DNA from: Stutzerimonas stutzeri
GTDB lineage: Bacteria > Pseudomonadota > Gammaproteobacteria > Pseudomonadales > Pseudomonadaceae
NCBI RefSeq assembly: GCF_024448985.1
Contig: NZ_JAMOII010000004.1
Coordinates: forward strand, 225,192-289,191
Reading direction: 5' to 3'
Length of the DNA: 64,000 nucleotides
The notes below the pieces were generated by a model. The model made no database searches, was not told the DNA's origin, and worked only from the letters and a program-made list of their open reading frames with translations. Each line of letters begins with the position of its first letter. The first letter of the stretch is position 1. Both the position numbers and the translations under genes were made by a program. Below, piece after piece: positions 36,777-47,124 of the stretch.

Positions 36777-39338
36777 ATGAGCGCAACCGCAACCGGAAAC
36801 AGCGCGCCCCTCACCGGGGTGCGGCAATTCTTCAATTGGCGAAACAGCGCTGCCTGGCTTGTTCTGGTGTTCACGCTGCTCGTGCAGCTGGTCATCCTGC
36901 AACACTTGCGCAGCAATGAAACGCGCGCTGCCATCACCCAATTCGAGTTTCTGGCGGAAAAGACCGCCGAAGCCATCGGCAAGCGGCTGAGCAACCATGA
37001 GCAGATCCTGCTGGGTGCCGCCGCCCTGTTCGACAGCAACGGCGATATTTCACGCGAGCAGTGGCGCCTCTACAACGAACGTCTGCAACTGGCCGAGCGC
37101 TATCCTGGCATCCAGGGCGTAGGCTTCGCCAAGGCGGTGCTGCCCGAGCAGCGCGCGGCCCATATTCAAGGCGTTCGTCAGGAAGGTTTCGCCGAGTATG
37201 AAATTCATCCGCCAGGGGAGCGGCCGCTTTATACGCCCATCGTCTACCTCGAGCCCTTCGCTGACCGCAACCTCGCCGCATTCGGCTATGACATGTCCTC
37301 CGAACCGGTACGCTGGCAGGCCATGTCGACAGCCGCCGAAACGGGACAGACGCGGCTAACCGGAAAGGTCAAGCTGCGGCAGGAAACCCATGGCGAGGTG
37401 CAGGCCGGGGTACTGATGTATGTCCCGGTGTACCGTCAGGGTGTCCTCATCGATTCGCCGGAAAAGCGGATGCAGGCGCTGCGTGGATTTGTCTACAGTC
37501 CCTATCGGATGGACGACCTGATGCGCGGGATTCTCGGCGTGGCCGATCCGAACATCAGTCTGCGCATCTATGCTGGCCCGCAAGAACAGGCCGAGCAGCT
37601 CATTTTTGCCAGCCGCAATCTGCCGCCTGCCGAAGCCTCACGATACAGCCAGACCCTGCGGCTGGACCTGTATGGGCAAACATGGACCCTGAATCTGCAA
37701 AGCCTGCCGGAGTTCGATGCCTTCTTTCATGGCAACGATGCGCTGGTGATCGGGCTCGGCCTTGGCTTCAGCGTGCTGTTGTTCTTCCTGACCTCCTCGC
37801 TATCGCTCAGACGCAGCCGTGCCGAAGCGCTAGCCCGGCAGATGACCGAACATATCCGCGAGAACAAACGCGCCCTTCAGCTCAGCGAAGAGCGCCTGAG
37901 CCTTGCCCTCAAAGGCAGCAACGACGGGCTCTGGGATCTGAATCTGGAGGCCGGCACCTTCTATGCCTCGCCACGCGCCTGGCACATGCTCGGCTATCGT
38001 CCCGGCGAACTGCATTCGGATCTGAAGCTTTGGGAAAGGGCCATGGCACCTGACGACCTGCTTCCGGCAAAAAAACGGCTGGCGCAGACCATGCTCTCGG
38101 CGGTCGATCACTTCACCACCGAACTGCGTTTCCAGCACAAGAACGGCAAGCTGGTTCCGGTCTTGATCCGGGGCTACATCCAACGCGACCGAAACGGTCA
38201 ACCGCTGCGCATCAGCGGCACCACGATGGACCTGACCGAACACAAACGCATCGAGCAGATGAAGGACGAATTCGTCTCGACCGTAAGCCATGAGCTGCGC
38301 ACCCCGCTGACCTCCATCAGCGGCGCCCTAGGCCTGGTGACCGGCGGCGCACTGGGCGACGTTCCACCGGGCATGGTGCAGATGCTGGAGATCGCTCATC
38401 GCAACAGCCTGCGCCTGGGTCATCTGATCAACGATCTGCTGGACATGGAAAAGATCACGGCAGGCAAGATGACCTTCGACATGCGCGAGCACTCGCTGTG
38501 CCGGCTGCTAGAAGAGGCCCTGGCCAGCAATCAGGCCTTTGCCGCTCATTTCGGCGTGAACTGCGTATTACGCGATGCCCCTAAGGTCAACGTCTGGGTC
38601 GATGGATTGCGTCTGCAACAGGTGCTGACCAACTTTCTGTCGAATGCGATCAAATACACCCCGGAAGGAGGCGAAGTAACCCTGCACTGCAATCTGACCG
38701 AAGCCGGCCAGGTTCGCATCAATGTCACGGATCAGGGGCCGGGGATCCCACCGAGCTTCCAGAACCGTGTATTCGAGAAGTTCGCCCAGGCAGACGCTTC
38801 CGACAGTCGCCAGAGAGGCGGTACCGGCCTAGGGCTCACCATTACCAAGGAATTCATCGAGCGCATGGGCGGCCGGGTCGGCTTCGACACCGAGCAAGGT
38901 CAAGGTACAACCTTCTGGTGCGAATTGCCGGTACTCGAATCGGCCACCTCAACAGTGGATCAGGGCCAACCACGGCTGCTGGTAATCGAAGACGAACCGG
39001 ACACCGGTCGACTGCTGCATCTGATGCTGCGCGATGCCGGTTATGCAGTTGATCGCGTGCAAAGTCTGCACACAGCACGAAGCAAACTCGCCGGTGTACG
39101 CTACGAGGCAATGACACTCGACTGGCACCTGCCCGACGGAAGCGGACGCGAGCTGATCGACGAGGTACGCGCCAACCCCAACACGCAGGCCCTGCCGATC
39201 ATCGTGATAACGGCGGCCAGTCGGTTCGAGCAGAGCGATACAGATACCGGCATCACCTGGCTACACAAACCCATCAGCGCGGCACAGCTGCTGATTGCGG
39301 TTACCGACAGCCTGGAGCGCTCGCAACATCGCCCATGA
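36777..39338 (+). CDS. CHASE-PAS hybrid sensor histidine kinase
   Basis: Membrane hybrid kinase of 853 residues. In order: first helix about 26-46, periplasmic CHASE-type sensor about 70-290 (YPGIQGVGFAKAV, YTPIVYLEPF), second helix about 321-343, PAS about 370-490, HisKA with H505 in STVSHELRTPLTS, HATPase (NFLSNAIKYTPEGGEV, DQGPGIP, GGTGLGL) and a C-terminal receiver with the acceptor D782 (TLDWHLPDGSG) and complete switch residues. CHASE domains often sense small ligands such as cytokinins or peptides; the ligand here is unknown. No response regulator is adjacent, so it must signal to a partner elsewhere. The 179-bp gap before it shows no clear promoter. Confidence 0.92.
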   Translation: MSATATGNSAPLTGVRQFFNWRNSAAWLVLVFTLLVQLVILQHLRSNETRAAITQFEFLAEKTAEAIGKRLSNHEQILLGAAALFDSNGDISREQWRLYNERLQLAERYPGIQGVGFAKAVLPEQRAAHIQGVRQEGFAEYEIHPPGERPLYTPIVYLEPFADRNLAAFGYDMSSEPVRWQAMSTAAETGQTRLTGKVKLRQETHGEVQAGVLMYVPVYRQGVLIDSPEKRMQALRGFVYSPYRMDDLMRGILGVADPNISLRIYAGPQEQAEQLIFASRNLPPAEASRYSQTLRLDLYGQTWTLNLQSLPEFDAFFHGNDALVIGLGLGFSVLLFFLTSSLSLRRSRAEALARQMTEHIRENKRALQLSEERLSLALKGSNDGLWDLNLEAGTFYASPRAWHMLGYRPGELHSDLKLWERAMAPDDLLPAKKRLAQTMLSAVDHFTTELRFQHKNGKLVPVLIRGYIQRDRNGQPLRISGTTMDLTEHKRIEQMKDEFVSTVSHELRTPLTSISGALGLVTGGALGDVPPGMVQMLEIAHRNSLRLGHLINDLLDMEKITAGKMTFDMREHSLCRLLEEALASNQAFAAHFGVNCVLRDAPKVNVWVDGLRLQQVLTNFLSNAIKYTPEGGEVTLHCNLTEAGQVRINVTDQGPGIPPSFQNRVFEKFAQADASDSRQRGGTGLGLTITKEFIERMGGRVGFDTEQGQGTTFWCELPVLESATSTVDQGQPRLLVIEDEPDTGRLLHLMLRDAGYAVDRVQSLHTARSKLAGVRYEAMTLDWHLPDGSGRELIDEVRANPNTQALPIIVITAASRFEQSDTDTGITWLHKPISAAQLLIAVTDSLERSQHRP

Positions 39339-39377
39339 GCCGCGTCAAGGACACGCAAGTACCGGTTCGACAGATAT

Positions 39378-39404
39378 AAAAAAGGCGCTGCAGTTGCAGC
39401 GCCT
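39378..39404 (-). terminator. Intrinsic terminator of rpoH
   Basis: On the minus strand AGGCGCTGCA-AC-TGCAGCGCCT forms a 10-bp perfect stem followed by TTTTT and an AT-rich tail, 18 bp after the rpoH stop. It may also stop the converging kinase transcript. Confidence 0.9.
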
Positions 39405-39422
39405 CGGGGCAGCCATGAACGA

Positions 39423-40277
39423 TCAAGCCTGAATGGAACCCTTGAGCTTGTTCATCGCGTTCTTTTCCAGCTGGCGAATGCGCTCGGCTGAAACGCTGTA
39501 CTTGGCCGCCAGATCATGCAGCGTGGCCTTCTCTTCGCTCAGCCAGCGCTGCTGAAGGATATCGCGGCTACGCTCGTCCAGCGTTTCTAACGCCTCGTGC
39601 AGACTGGAATTGGAACTGTCGCTCCAATCGGCATCTTCGAGCTGACGCGCCGGATCGTAACGATGATCCTCAAGATAATGCGCTGGCGACTGATAGGCGC
39701 TGTCGTCATCAGCATCGGCTGACGGATCGAATGCCATATCGTGACCCGTAAGGCGACTCTCCATCTCCCGTACTTCGCGCGCTTCGACACCGAGGCTATC
39801 GGCAACCCGCTCGACTTCCTCGTTGCTCAGCCATGCCAGGCGCTTCTTCTGACTACGCAGATTGAAGAACAGCTTGCGCTGCGCCTTGGTGGTAGCGACT
39901 TTGACGATGCGCCAGTTGCGCAAAATGAATTCGTGAATCTCGGCCTTGATCCAGTGCACGGCAAAGGACACCAGGCGCACACCCATTTCCGGGTTGAAAC
40001 GCTTGACCGCTTTCATCAGGCCAACATTGCCTTCCTGGATCAGGTCGGACTGGGCCAGCCCATAGCCGGAATAGCTACGGGCGATATGGACGACGAATCG
40101 CAGGTGGGCAAGCACCATCTGACGTGCGGCCTCGAGATCCTGATGGTAGAACAGGCGCTCTGCCAGGTCGCGTTCCTGCTCGACCGTAAGCAGCGGGATG
40201 CTGTTGACCGTCTGCACGTAGGCCTCGAGATTGCCTCCCGGGACCAGGGCTTGAACAGGTTGCAGATTAGTAGTCAT
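39423..40277 (-). CDS. rpoH: RNA polymerase sigma-32 (heat shock)
   Basis: Heat-shock sigma factor of 284 residues. Region 2 is clear ([36 protein letters not shown]), followed by the sigma-32-specific RpoH box QRKLFFNLR, and region 4 with the helix-turn-helix [19 protein letters not shown]. The ATG has GGAGG 8-9 nt upstream. It carries its own promoter and terminator. It lies beside ftsX-ftsE-ftsY, the usual proteobacterial neighbourhood. Confidence 0.98.
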   Translation of the reverse strand: MTTNLQPVQALVPGGNLEAYVQTVNSIPLLTVEQERDLAERLFYHQDLEAARQMVLAHLRFVVHIARSYSGYGLAQSDLIQEGNVGLMKAVKRFNPEMGVRLVSFAVHWIKAEIHEFILRNWRIVKVATTKAQRKLFFNLRSQKKRLAWLSNEEVERVADSLGVEAREVREMESRLTGHDMAFDPSADADDDSAYQSPAHYLEDHRYDPARQLEDADWSDSSNSSLHEALETLDERSRDILQQRWLSEEKATLHDLAAKYSVSAERIRQLEKNAMNKLKGSIQA

Positions 40278-40305
40278 GCAGATCCTCCAATAATGAAGCT
40301 GCAGC

Positions 40306-40333
40306 AGTTTAGCACTGCCGGGTCAGACTGCAA
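40306..40333 (-). promoter_or_regulatory. Candidate sigma-70 promoter of rpoH
   Basis: Reading the minus strand, TTGCAG and TAAACT are spaced by 16 bp and end 29 bp before the rpoH start. An AT-rich stretch further upstream (around 40360-40388) may hold another promoter, as rpoH usually has several. Confidence 0.5.
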
Positions 40334-40388
40334 GCCTATGGAAAAGTTCCCTTACAGCCCTATAAAACCTCTATAGATCAACAAGTTA

Positions 40389-41395
40389 TCAGCGCGGCGC
40401 CAGTTCGCTCAAATGCCTCGCCACCGCCAGCCAAGCACCGATGTAACCCAGCAGCAAGGCGCCGAGCACCAGCGACAGACCATCTTCGACCGGCACCCCG
40501 GCCAGACCGAAATCGCTACCATACAGGCCGGCCAGTCCTACCACCGCTTCGTTCAGCCAGCCCAGCCCGTAAGCCAGCAGCAGCCAAGCGATCAGCCCGG
40601 CACCCAATCCGTACAGCGCGCCCATGTAAAGGAACGGCCGTCGTACGTAACCGTCGGTTCCGCCGACCAGCTTGACCACTTCGATCTCGGTGCGGCGGTT
40701 TTCGATATGCAGGCGGATGGTGTTGCCTATCACCAGCAGCAGGGTGGCGATGAGCAGCAGCGTTAGGCCGAAGACGAAGCGGTCGCCCAGCTTCAGAATG
40801 GCCGTCAGGCGCTCGACCCAGAGTAAATCCAGCTGCGCCTGCTCCACCCCGGGCAGCTCCGCCAGGCGTTGGCGCAAGGCTTCGAGATTGTCACGGTCGA
40901 CTTCGCTGGGCGTCACCAGAATCACGCCAGGCAGCGGGTTTTCCGGTAGTTCACGTAGCGCCTCGCCAAGGCCCGAAAGCTGCTGAAATTCTTCCAACGC
41001 CTGCTCACGGCTGATCCAGCTGGCTTCCGACACGTCCGGCATGGAAAGGATCTCCTCTCGCAATGCGCTGCCCTGTTGCGCGTCCACGTCTAGCTGCATG
41101 AACAGCGAAATCTGCGCCGCACGCTGCCAGGACCCGCCGAGCCGCTCGACATTGTCCAACAATAGCGCCAGCCCCATTGGCAGGCTCAACGCAACCGCCA
41201 TGACGAGACAGGTAAAAAAACTTCCAATAGGTTGCTTGACCAGCCTGCCGACGCTATCGACCATGCTGGCGCGATGGCTTTCCAGCCAGGCGTGGAACAG
41301 CGTTTTGAAATCCGGCTCACCGTCTCTCGGCTGCTCGGGCTTGTTCCGCACGCCGCCGGCGCGTTCGGCCGGATTCGGATTGTTCTCGGGTGCGC

Positions 41396-41399
<4 letters not shown>
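40389..41399 (-). CDS. ftsX: FtsX, cell-division ABC transporter-like permease
   Basis: Inner-membrane partner of FtsE that activates septal peptidoglycan hydrolases through EnvC-type proteins. It has 336 residues: a cytoplasmic N-terminus, a first helix about 65-90, a periplasmic loop about 92-200 (VDAQQGSALREEILSMPDVSEASW), then three helices in the C-terminal third. The N-terminal tail is longer than in E. coli. The start overlaps the ftsE stop by four bases. Confidence 0.96.
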
Positions 41400-42063
<664 letters not shown>

Positions 42064-42067
<4 letters not shown>

Positions 42068-43377
42068 GACGGGGGATTACCTGCGCTCGTTCCTTTCTCG
42101 GCGAACAGCGCGCTGACGAAGGCGTCGGCCTCGAAGGCGCGCAGGTCGTCGATGCCCTCGCCCACTCCGATGTAGCGGATCGGCGTGCCGAACTGCTTGG
42201 CCAGGGCGAAGATCACCCCGCCCTTTGCGGTGCCGTCGAGCTTGGTCAGCACCAGGCCGGTGAGTTCCACCGCCTGGTTGAACTGCTTGGTCTGGTTGAT
42301 GGCGTTCTGGCCGGTGCCGGCGTCGAGCACCAGCAGCACTTCGTGCGGGGCCGTCTCGTCGAGCTTGCCCATGACCCGGCGGACCTTCTTCAGCTCCTCC
42401 ATCAGGTTGTCCTTGGTGTGCAGGCGGCCGGCGGTGTCGGCGATCAGCACGTCGACGCCACGCGCCTTGGCAGCCTGCACGGCATCGAAGATCACCGAGG
42501 CGGAGTCGGCGCCGGTGTGCTGGGCGATCACCGCGATGTTGTTGCGCTCGCCCCAGACCTGCAGCTGCTCCACGGCGGCGGCGCGGAAGGTATCGCCGGC
42601 GGCGAGCATGACCTTCTTGCCTTCGAGCTGCAGCTTCTTGGCCAGCTTGCCGATGGTGGTGGTCTTGCCGACGCCGTTGACGCCGACCACCAGGATCACG
42701 AACGGCTGCTTGCCGGGCTCGATCCGCAGCGGCTGCTCGACCGGTTTGAGCAGGTCGGCCAACTCCTCCTGCAGCGCCTTGTATAGCGCGCCGCTGTCGG
42801 CCAGTTCCTTGCGCGAGACGCGGCGGGAAAGGTTCTGCATGATTGCAGTGGTAGCTTCGACGCCGACATCGGCGGTCAGCAGGCGGGTTTCCAGCTCGTC
42901 CAGCAGGTCGTCGTCGATGGCCTTCTTGCCGAGGAACAGGCTGGCCATACCTTCGCCGATGCTGGCGCTGGTCTTGGACAGGCCCTGCTTGAGGCGAGCG
43001 AAGAAGCCCAGCTTGGCCGGTACTTCTTCCGCAACGGGAACCGGTGCCGGCTCGACGGCGATTTCAGCGAGAGTCGGGGCTTCCGGCACATCCATGGATT
43101 CGTCGAGTTGCGCTACCGGCTCGGGTTCGGGCTGCGGCACGATTTCCGATTTGATTTCCGGCTCGGCGACGGGCTCGGGCTGCTCGCTCTTGATCTCGAT
43201 CAGCTGCTCTTTGGCCTGCTCATCGGGCTCATCGGCGAACGGCTGGCTGTCTTCCAGCGGCTCGGATGGCGGCGGTTCGGCTGTGGGGGTCTGCGGCTTC
43301 TTGCGCAACCAGCCGAACAGGCCTTTCTTCTCGCCGGCCTCGGCCGGCGCCTTCTTATCGTCGTTGGAACCAAACAT
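42064..43377 (-). CDS. ftsY: FtsY, signal recognition particle receptor
   Basis: SRP-docking GTPase that delivers ribosomes making membrane proteins to the translocon. It has 437 residues: an acidic A region about 1-140 rich in Glu/Pro ([17 protein letters not shown]), the N domain, and the G domain with [28 protein letters not shown] and [10 protein letters not shown]. The frame opens 26 codons earlier; MFGSNDDKK at 43377 gives the normal start, with GAGAA upstream. It is divergent from the M16 gene across 236 bp. Confidence 0.97.
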
Positions 43378-43613
43378 GGAGAAGATTTTCTCAAGAGGGC
43401 GAAACGCCGGCGGCCACGCCACCGGCCAGACGGGGGCTATCCTAGCACCGCGCAACCGACTGCGCTAAGCGTGGCCATCGGACCTGGAACATCGCGACGC
43501 AGTTCGAATCTGCTGACACTTTGCCCCGATCACGGCGCGCCAGTACCATGCCCCGCGTGTTTCCGCCTGCCAACGCCACCCGGCGGGATTCATTCCTGAA
43601 CGAGTCTTTCCCT

Positions 43614-44969
43614 ATGTCTCCGATGCTACGACGCGCCGCCGCTCTGCTACTCGCCGCTCTTTACTTGCCGCTGGTCACCGCAGCCGACGCTCAGCCAACC
43701 CACGAATTCTTTCTGGACAACGGTCTCAAGGTCATCGTCCGCGAGGACCATCGCGCACCTGTGGTTGTATCCCAGCTCTGGTACAAGGTCGGCTCCAGCT
43801 ATGAATCCCCCGGGCAGACCGGCCTTTCCCACGCGCTGGAACACATGATGTTCAAGGGCAGCCGCAAGCTCGGCGCCGGCGAGGCTTCGCGCATCCTGCG
43901 CGAGCTTGGCGCCGAAGAGAACGCCTTCACCAGCGACGACTACACCGCCTATTACCAAGTGCTGGCGCGTGATCGCCTGGCGGTGGCCTTCGAGCTGGAG
44001 GCCGACCGCCTGGCCAGCCTCAAGCTGCCGGCCGACGAATTCGCTCGCGAGATCGAGGTCATCAAGGAAGAACGCCGGCTGCGCACCGACGACAAGCCCA
44101 GCTCGCTCGCCTACGAGCGTTTCAAAGCCATGGCCTACCCCGCCAGCGGCTATCACACCCCGACCATCGGCTGGATGGATGACCTCGAACGCATGACTGT
44201 CGAGGAGCTACGCGCTTGGTACGAGGCCTGGTACGCGCCTAACAATGCCACCCTGGTGGTGGTCGGCGACGTGACGCTTGATGAAGTCAGAACCCTAGCC
44301 GAGCGCTATTTCGGCCCGATCGAAAAGCGCCCGATCCCCAGCGCCAAACGTCCGCTGGAGCTGGACGAACCCGGTGAGCGCCGCCTGACCCTGCACCTCA
44401 ACACCCAGGTGCCGAGCCTGCTGATGGCGTTCAACACGGCCAGCCTGGCCACTGAAACAGACAATCCTCGGCAGATCCATGCGCTGCGCCTGATCACTGC
44501 GTTGCTCGACGGCGGCTACAGCGCCCGCCTGCCCAGGCAACTGGAGCGCGGCGAAGAATTGGTGACCAGCGCCTCGGCCTGGTACAACGCCCATGCCCGC
44601 GGCGACAGCCTGTTCGTCCTCAGCGCCGCGCCCAACATGCAGAAGGGCCGCACGCTGGAAGAAGTGGAGGCGGGTCTTTGGCAGCAGCTCGAACAGCTCA
44701 AGCAGACCGCCCCTACGGCAGAAGAGCTCGAGCGAGTCCGCGCCCAGGTCATCGCCGGCTTGGTCTACGAACGCGATTCCATCACTCAGCAAGCCACCAC
44801 CATTGGCATGCTGGAAACTGTGGGCCTGTCCTGGCACCTGATGGACGGGGAACTCAGCGCCCTGGAGGCGGTGACGCCGGAAGACATCCAGCAGGCCGCC
44901 CGTACCTACTTCACCCGCTCGCGCCTGAGCGTGGCCCATGTTCTGCCCAAGGAGACCCGCGATGAGTGA
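43614..44969 (+). CDS. M16 family zinc protease (active-site type)
   Basis: Secreted pitrilysin-family peptidase of 451 residues. It has a signal peptide ([19 protein letters not shown], cleavage near ADA), then the M16 zinc motif HALEHMMFKG (H-x-x-E-H) and the downstream glutamate helix EIEVIKEERR. The C-terminal inactive half-domain follows. The open frame begins 31 codons earlier, but the signal peptide marks the ATG at 43614. It overlaps the next gene by eight bases; the pair probably works as a complex in the periplasm. Confidence 0.92.
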   Translation: MSPMLRRAAALLLAALYLPLVTAADAQPTHEFFLDNGLKVIVREDHRAPVVVSQLWYKVGSSYESPGQTGLSHALEHMMFKGSRKLGAGEASRILRELGAEENAFTSDDYTAYYQVLARDRLAVAFELEADRLASLKLPADEFAREIEVIKEERRLRTDDKPSSLAYERFKAMAYPASGYHTPTIGWMDDLERMTVEELRAWYEAWYAPNNATLVVVGDVTLDEVRTLAERYFGPIEKRPIPSAKRPLELDEPGERRLTLHLNTQVPSLLMAFNTASLATETDNPRQIHALRLITALLDGGYSARLPRQLERGEELVTSASAWYNAHARGDSLFVLSAAPNMQKGRTLEEVEAGLWQQLEQLKQTAPTAEELERVRAQVIAGLVYERDSITQQATTIGMLETVGLSWHLMDGELSALEAVTPEDIQQAARTYFTRSRLSVAHVLPKETRDE

Positions 44970-46494
44970 TCGCACCCTATTGCGTCGCGGCCTGCTCGGC
45001 CTGATCCTGCTCGGCACCCTGGGCCTGGCCGCCTGCGACAGCGAAACCGGCGATACCGCCGCGGTCATCCCTCCGGCGAAGAACGTCGCGACACCCGCTG
45101 AATCCGGCCAGGCCATCGCCAATGCCGCGCAGGACGAAACCCGCCTGGAGTCGCTTGCCGAACTGGGCGACCAGCCATTACCGCGTCGCGAGCTGGACAT
45201 CCAGAGCTGGCAGACCGAAGGCGGCGCCAAGGTGCTGTTCGTCGAAGCCCGTCAGCTGCCGATGTTTGACCTGCGCCTGACCTTCGCCGCCGGCAGCAGC
45301 CAGGACGGCGCCACGCCCGGCCTGGCGATGCTGACCAACGCCATGCTCAACGAAGGCATCGAGGGCAAGGATGTCACCGCCATTGCCGAAGGCTTCGAAG
45401 ACCTGGGTGCCGACTTCGGCAACGGTTCCTACCGCGACATGGCCATCGCCAGCCTGCGCAGCCTGAGCGCCGCAGACAAACGCCTGCCAGCGCTGGAACT
45501 GTTCAGCCAGGTGGTCGGCCAGCCGACCTTCCCCGAGGATGCGCTGCAACGCATCAAAAACCAGGTCCTGACCGGCTTCGAGTTCCAGAAGCAGAACCCC
45601 GGCAAGCTGGCCAGCCTGGAGCTGTTCGAGCAGCTGTACCAGGACCATCCCTACGCGCATCCCAGCGAAGGCACGCCTGAATCCATTCCCGGCATCGACG
45701 CCGCGCAGCTGCGCGACTTCCACGCCAAGGCCTACACCGCCGGCAATGTGGTGATCGCGCTGGTCGGCGACCTGAGCCGCGAAGAGGCCGAGGCGATCGC
45801 CGCGCAGGTGTCCGCCGCCCTACCCCAAGGCGCCGCGTTGCCGCCACCGCCCGCGCCGCAGCCTCCTGCAGCCACGCACGAGCACATCGACTTTCCGTCA
45901 AACCAGACCCATTTGCTGCTGGCGCAACTCGGTATTCCCCGTGGCCATCCAGACTACGCCGCGCTTTACCTGGGCAACCAGATTCTTGGCGGCGGCGGCT
46001 TCGGGACCCGGCTGATGGAAGAGGTGCGTGAAAAGCGCGGCCTGACCTACGGCGTCTATTCCGGTTTTAGCCCCATGCAGACCAACGGCCCCTTCATGAT
46101 CAACCTGCAGACTCGCGCCGAACTGGCCGATGGCACTCTGCAGCTGGTGCAGCAACTGGTCGCGCAGTTCCTCGAAGACGGCCCGACCCAAGCCGAGCTG
46201 GAGCGCAGCAAGCGCGAGGTCGCCGGCAGCTTCCCGTTGTCCACCGCCAGCAACGCCGACATCGTTGGCCAGCTGGGCAGCATCGGCTTCTACGACCTGC
46301 CGCTGACCTATCTCGTAGACTTCATGCAACAGGTCCAGGCGCTGTCGGTCGAAGACGTCAAGGTGGCGATGAACAAGCATCTCGACCCAGACGGCTTCGT
46401 CATCGTCACGGCGGGTCCGGAGGCCGAGCAGAAACCATTGCCGCCACCGAGCGACAAGCCCCTCGAACAACCCAGCAGCGTTCCGGAGCATTGA
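44962..46494 (+). CDS. M16-like lipoprotein lacking the zinc motif
   Basis: 510-residue partner of the preceding protease. The N-terminus is a lipoprotein signal (LGTLGLAAC lipobox), so it is probably membrane-tethered. At the place of H-x-x-E-H it has LAMLTNAMLNEG, so it cannot bind zinc, but it keeps the R/Y substrate-clamp region (REKRGLTYGVYSGF) of M16 C-domains. This active/inactive split resembles other two-subunit M16 peptidases. The start at 44962 has AAGGAG about 8 nt upstream; the Pro-rich C-terminal tail is low complexity. Confidence 0.9.
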   Translation: MSDRTLLRRGLLGLILLGTLGLAACDSETGDTAAVIPPAKNVATPAESGQAIANAAQDETRLESLAELGDQPLPRRELDIQSWQTEGGAKVLFVEARQLPMFDLRLTFAAGSSQDGATPGLAMLTNAMLNEGIEGKDVTAIAEGFEDLGADFGNGSYRDMAIASLRSLSAADKRLPALELFSQVVGQPTFPEDALQRIKNQVLTGFEFQKQNPGKLASLELFEQLYQDHPYAHPSEGTPESIPGIDAAQLRDFHAKAYTAGNVVIALVGDLSREEAEAIAAQVSAALPQGAALPPPPAPQPPAATHEHIDFPSNQTHLLLAQLGIPRGHPDYAALYLGNQILGGGGFGTRLMEEVREKRGLTYGVYSGFSPMQTNGPFMINLQTRAELADGTLQLVQQLVAQFLEDGPTQAELERSKREVAGSFPLSTASNADIVGQLGSIGFYDLPLTYLVDFMQQVQALSVEDVKVAMNKHLDPDGFVIVTAGPEAEQKPLPPPSDKPLEQPSSVPEH

Positions 46495-47087
46495 TGGCCA
46501 ACCCACCCATTCGCCCTTCCGCCCACGGTGGCCAGGGCCAGCTGCGCATCATCGGCGGCGAGTGGCGCAGCCGGCGCTTCGCCTTCCCTGACGCCGAAGG
46601 CCTGCGCCCAACGCCGGACCGGGTACGCGAAACGCTGTTCAACTGGCTCGCGCCTTATATGTCCGGTGCCCGCGTGCTCGATCCGTTCACCGGCAGCGGC
46701 GCGCTCTATCTCGAAGCCTTGTCGCGCGGCGCCAGCATGGCATTGGCGCTGGACGTGAATGCCAACGCCATCGCCAGCCTGCGCAAGCATCTGGATACGC
46801 TCAAGTGCGGGCAGGGTCAGCTGCTGCAGAGCGATGCCCTGCGCTATCTGGAAACCCAGTCGCCAACGCCCTTCGACCTGGTGTTCCTCGACCCGCCGTT
46901 CAACAAGAACCTGCTGCAACCAGCGTGCGAGCTGCTGGAAAACAAAGGTTGGCTAGCCGACCACGCCTGGGTCTATACCGAAAGCGAAGCCGTGCCATCG
47001 AGCCTCGGCCTGCCCGGCAACTGGCGGCTGCACCGGGAAAAGAAGGCCGGCACGGTGCATTACGCGCTATGGGAGCGCAACGCCTGA
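46494..47087 (+). CDS. rsmD: RsmD, 16S rRNA (guanine-N2) methyltransferase
   Basis: Methylates G966 of 16S rRNA with SAM. It has 197 residues with RIIGGEWRSRRFAFP, RPTPDRVRETLFNWL, SAM motif VLDPFTGSGALYLEALSRGA and the catalytic DPPF in LVFLDPPFNK. The start ATG overlaps the upstream stop by one base (TTGATGG). It is the third gene of the M16-M16-rsmD unit. Confidence 0.95.
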   Translation: MANPPIRPSAHGGQGQLRIIGGEWRSRRFAFPDAEGLRPTPDRVRETLFNWLAPYMSGARVLDPFTGSGALYLEALSRGASMALALDVNANAIASLRKHLDTLKCGQGQLLQSDALRYLETQSPTPFDLVFLDPPFNKNLLQPACELLENKGWLADHAWVYTESEAVPSSLGLPGNWRLHREKKAGTVHYALWERNA

Positions 47088-47124
47088 ACTGGCTGATCGT
47101 TATCTCCATCTGTCGCACCCGAGC

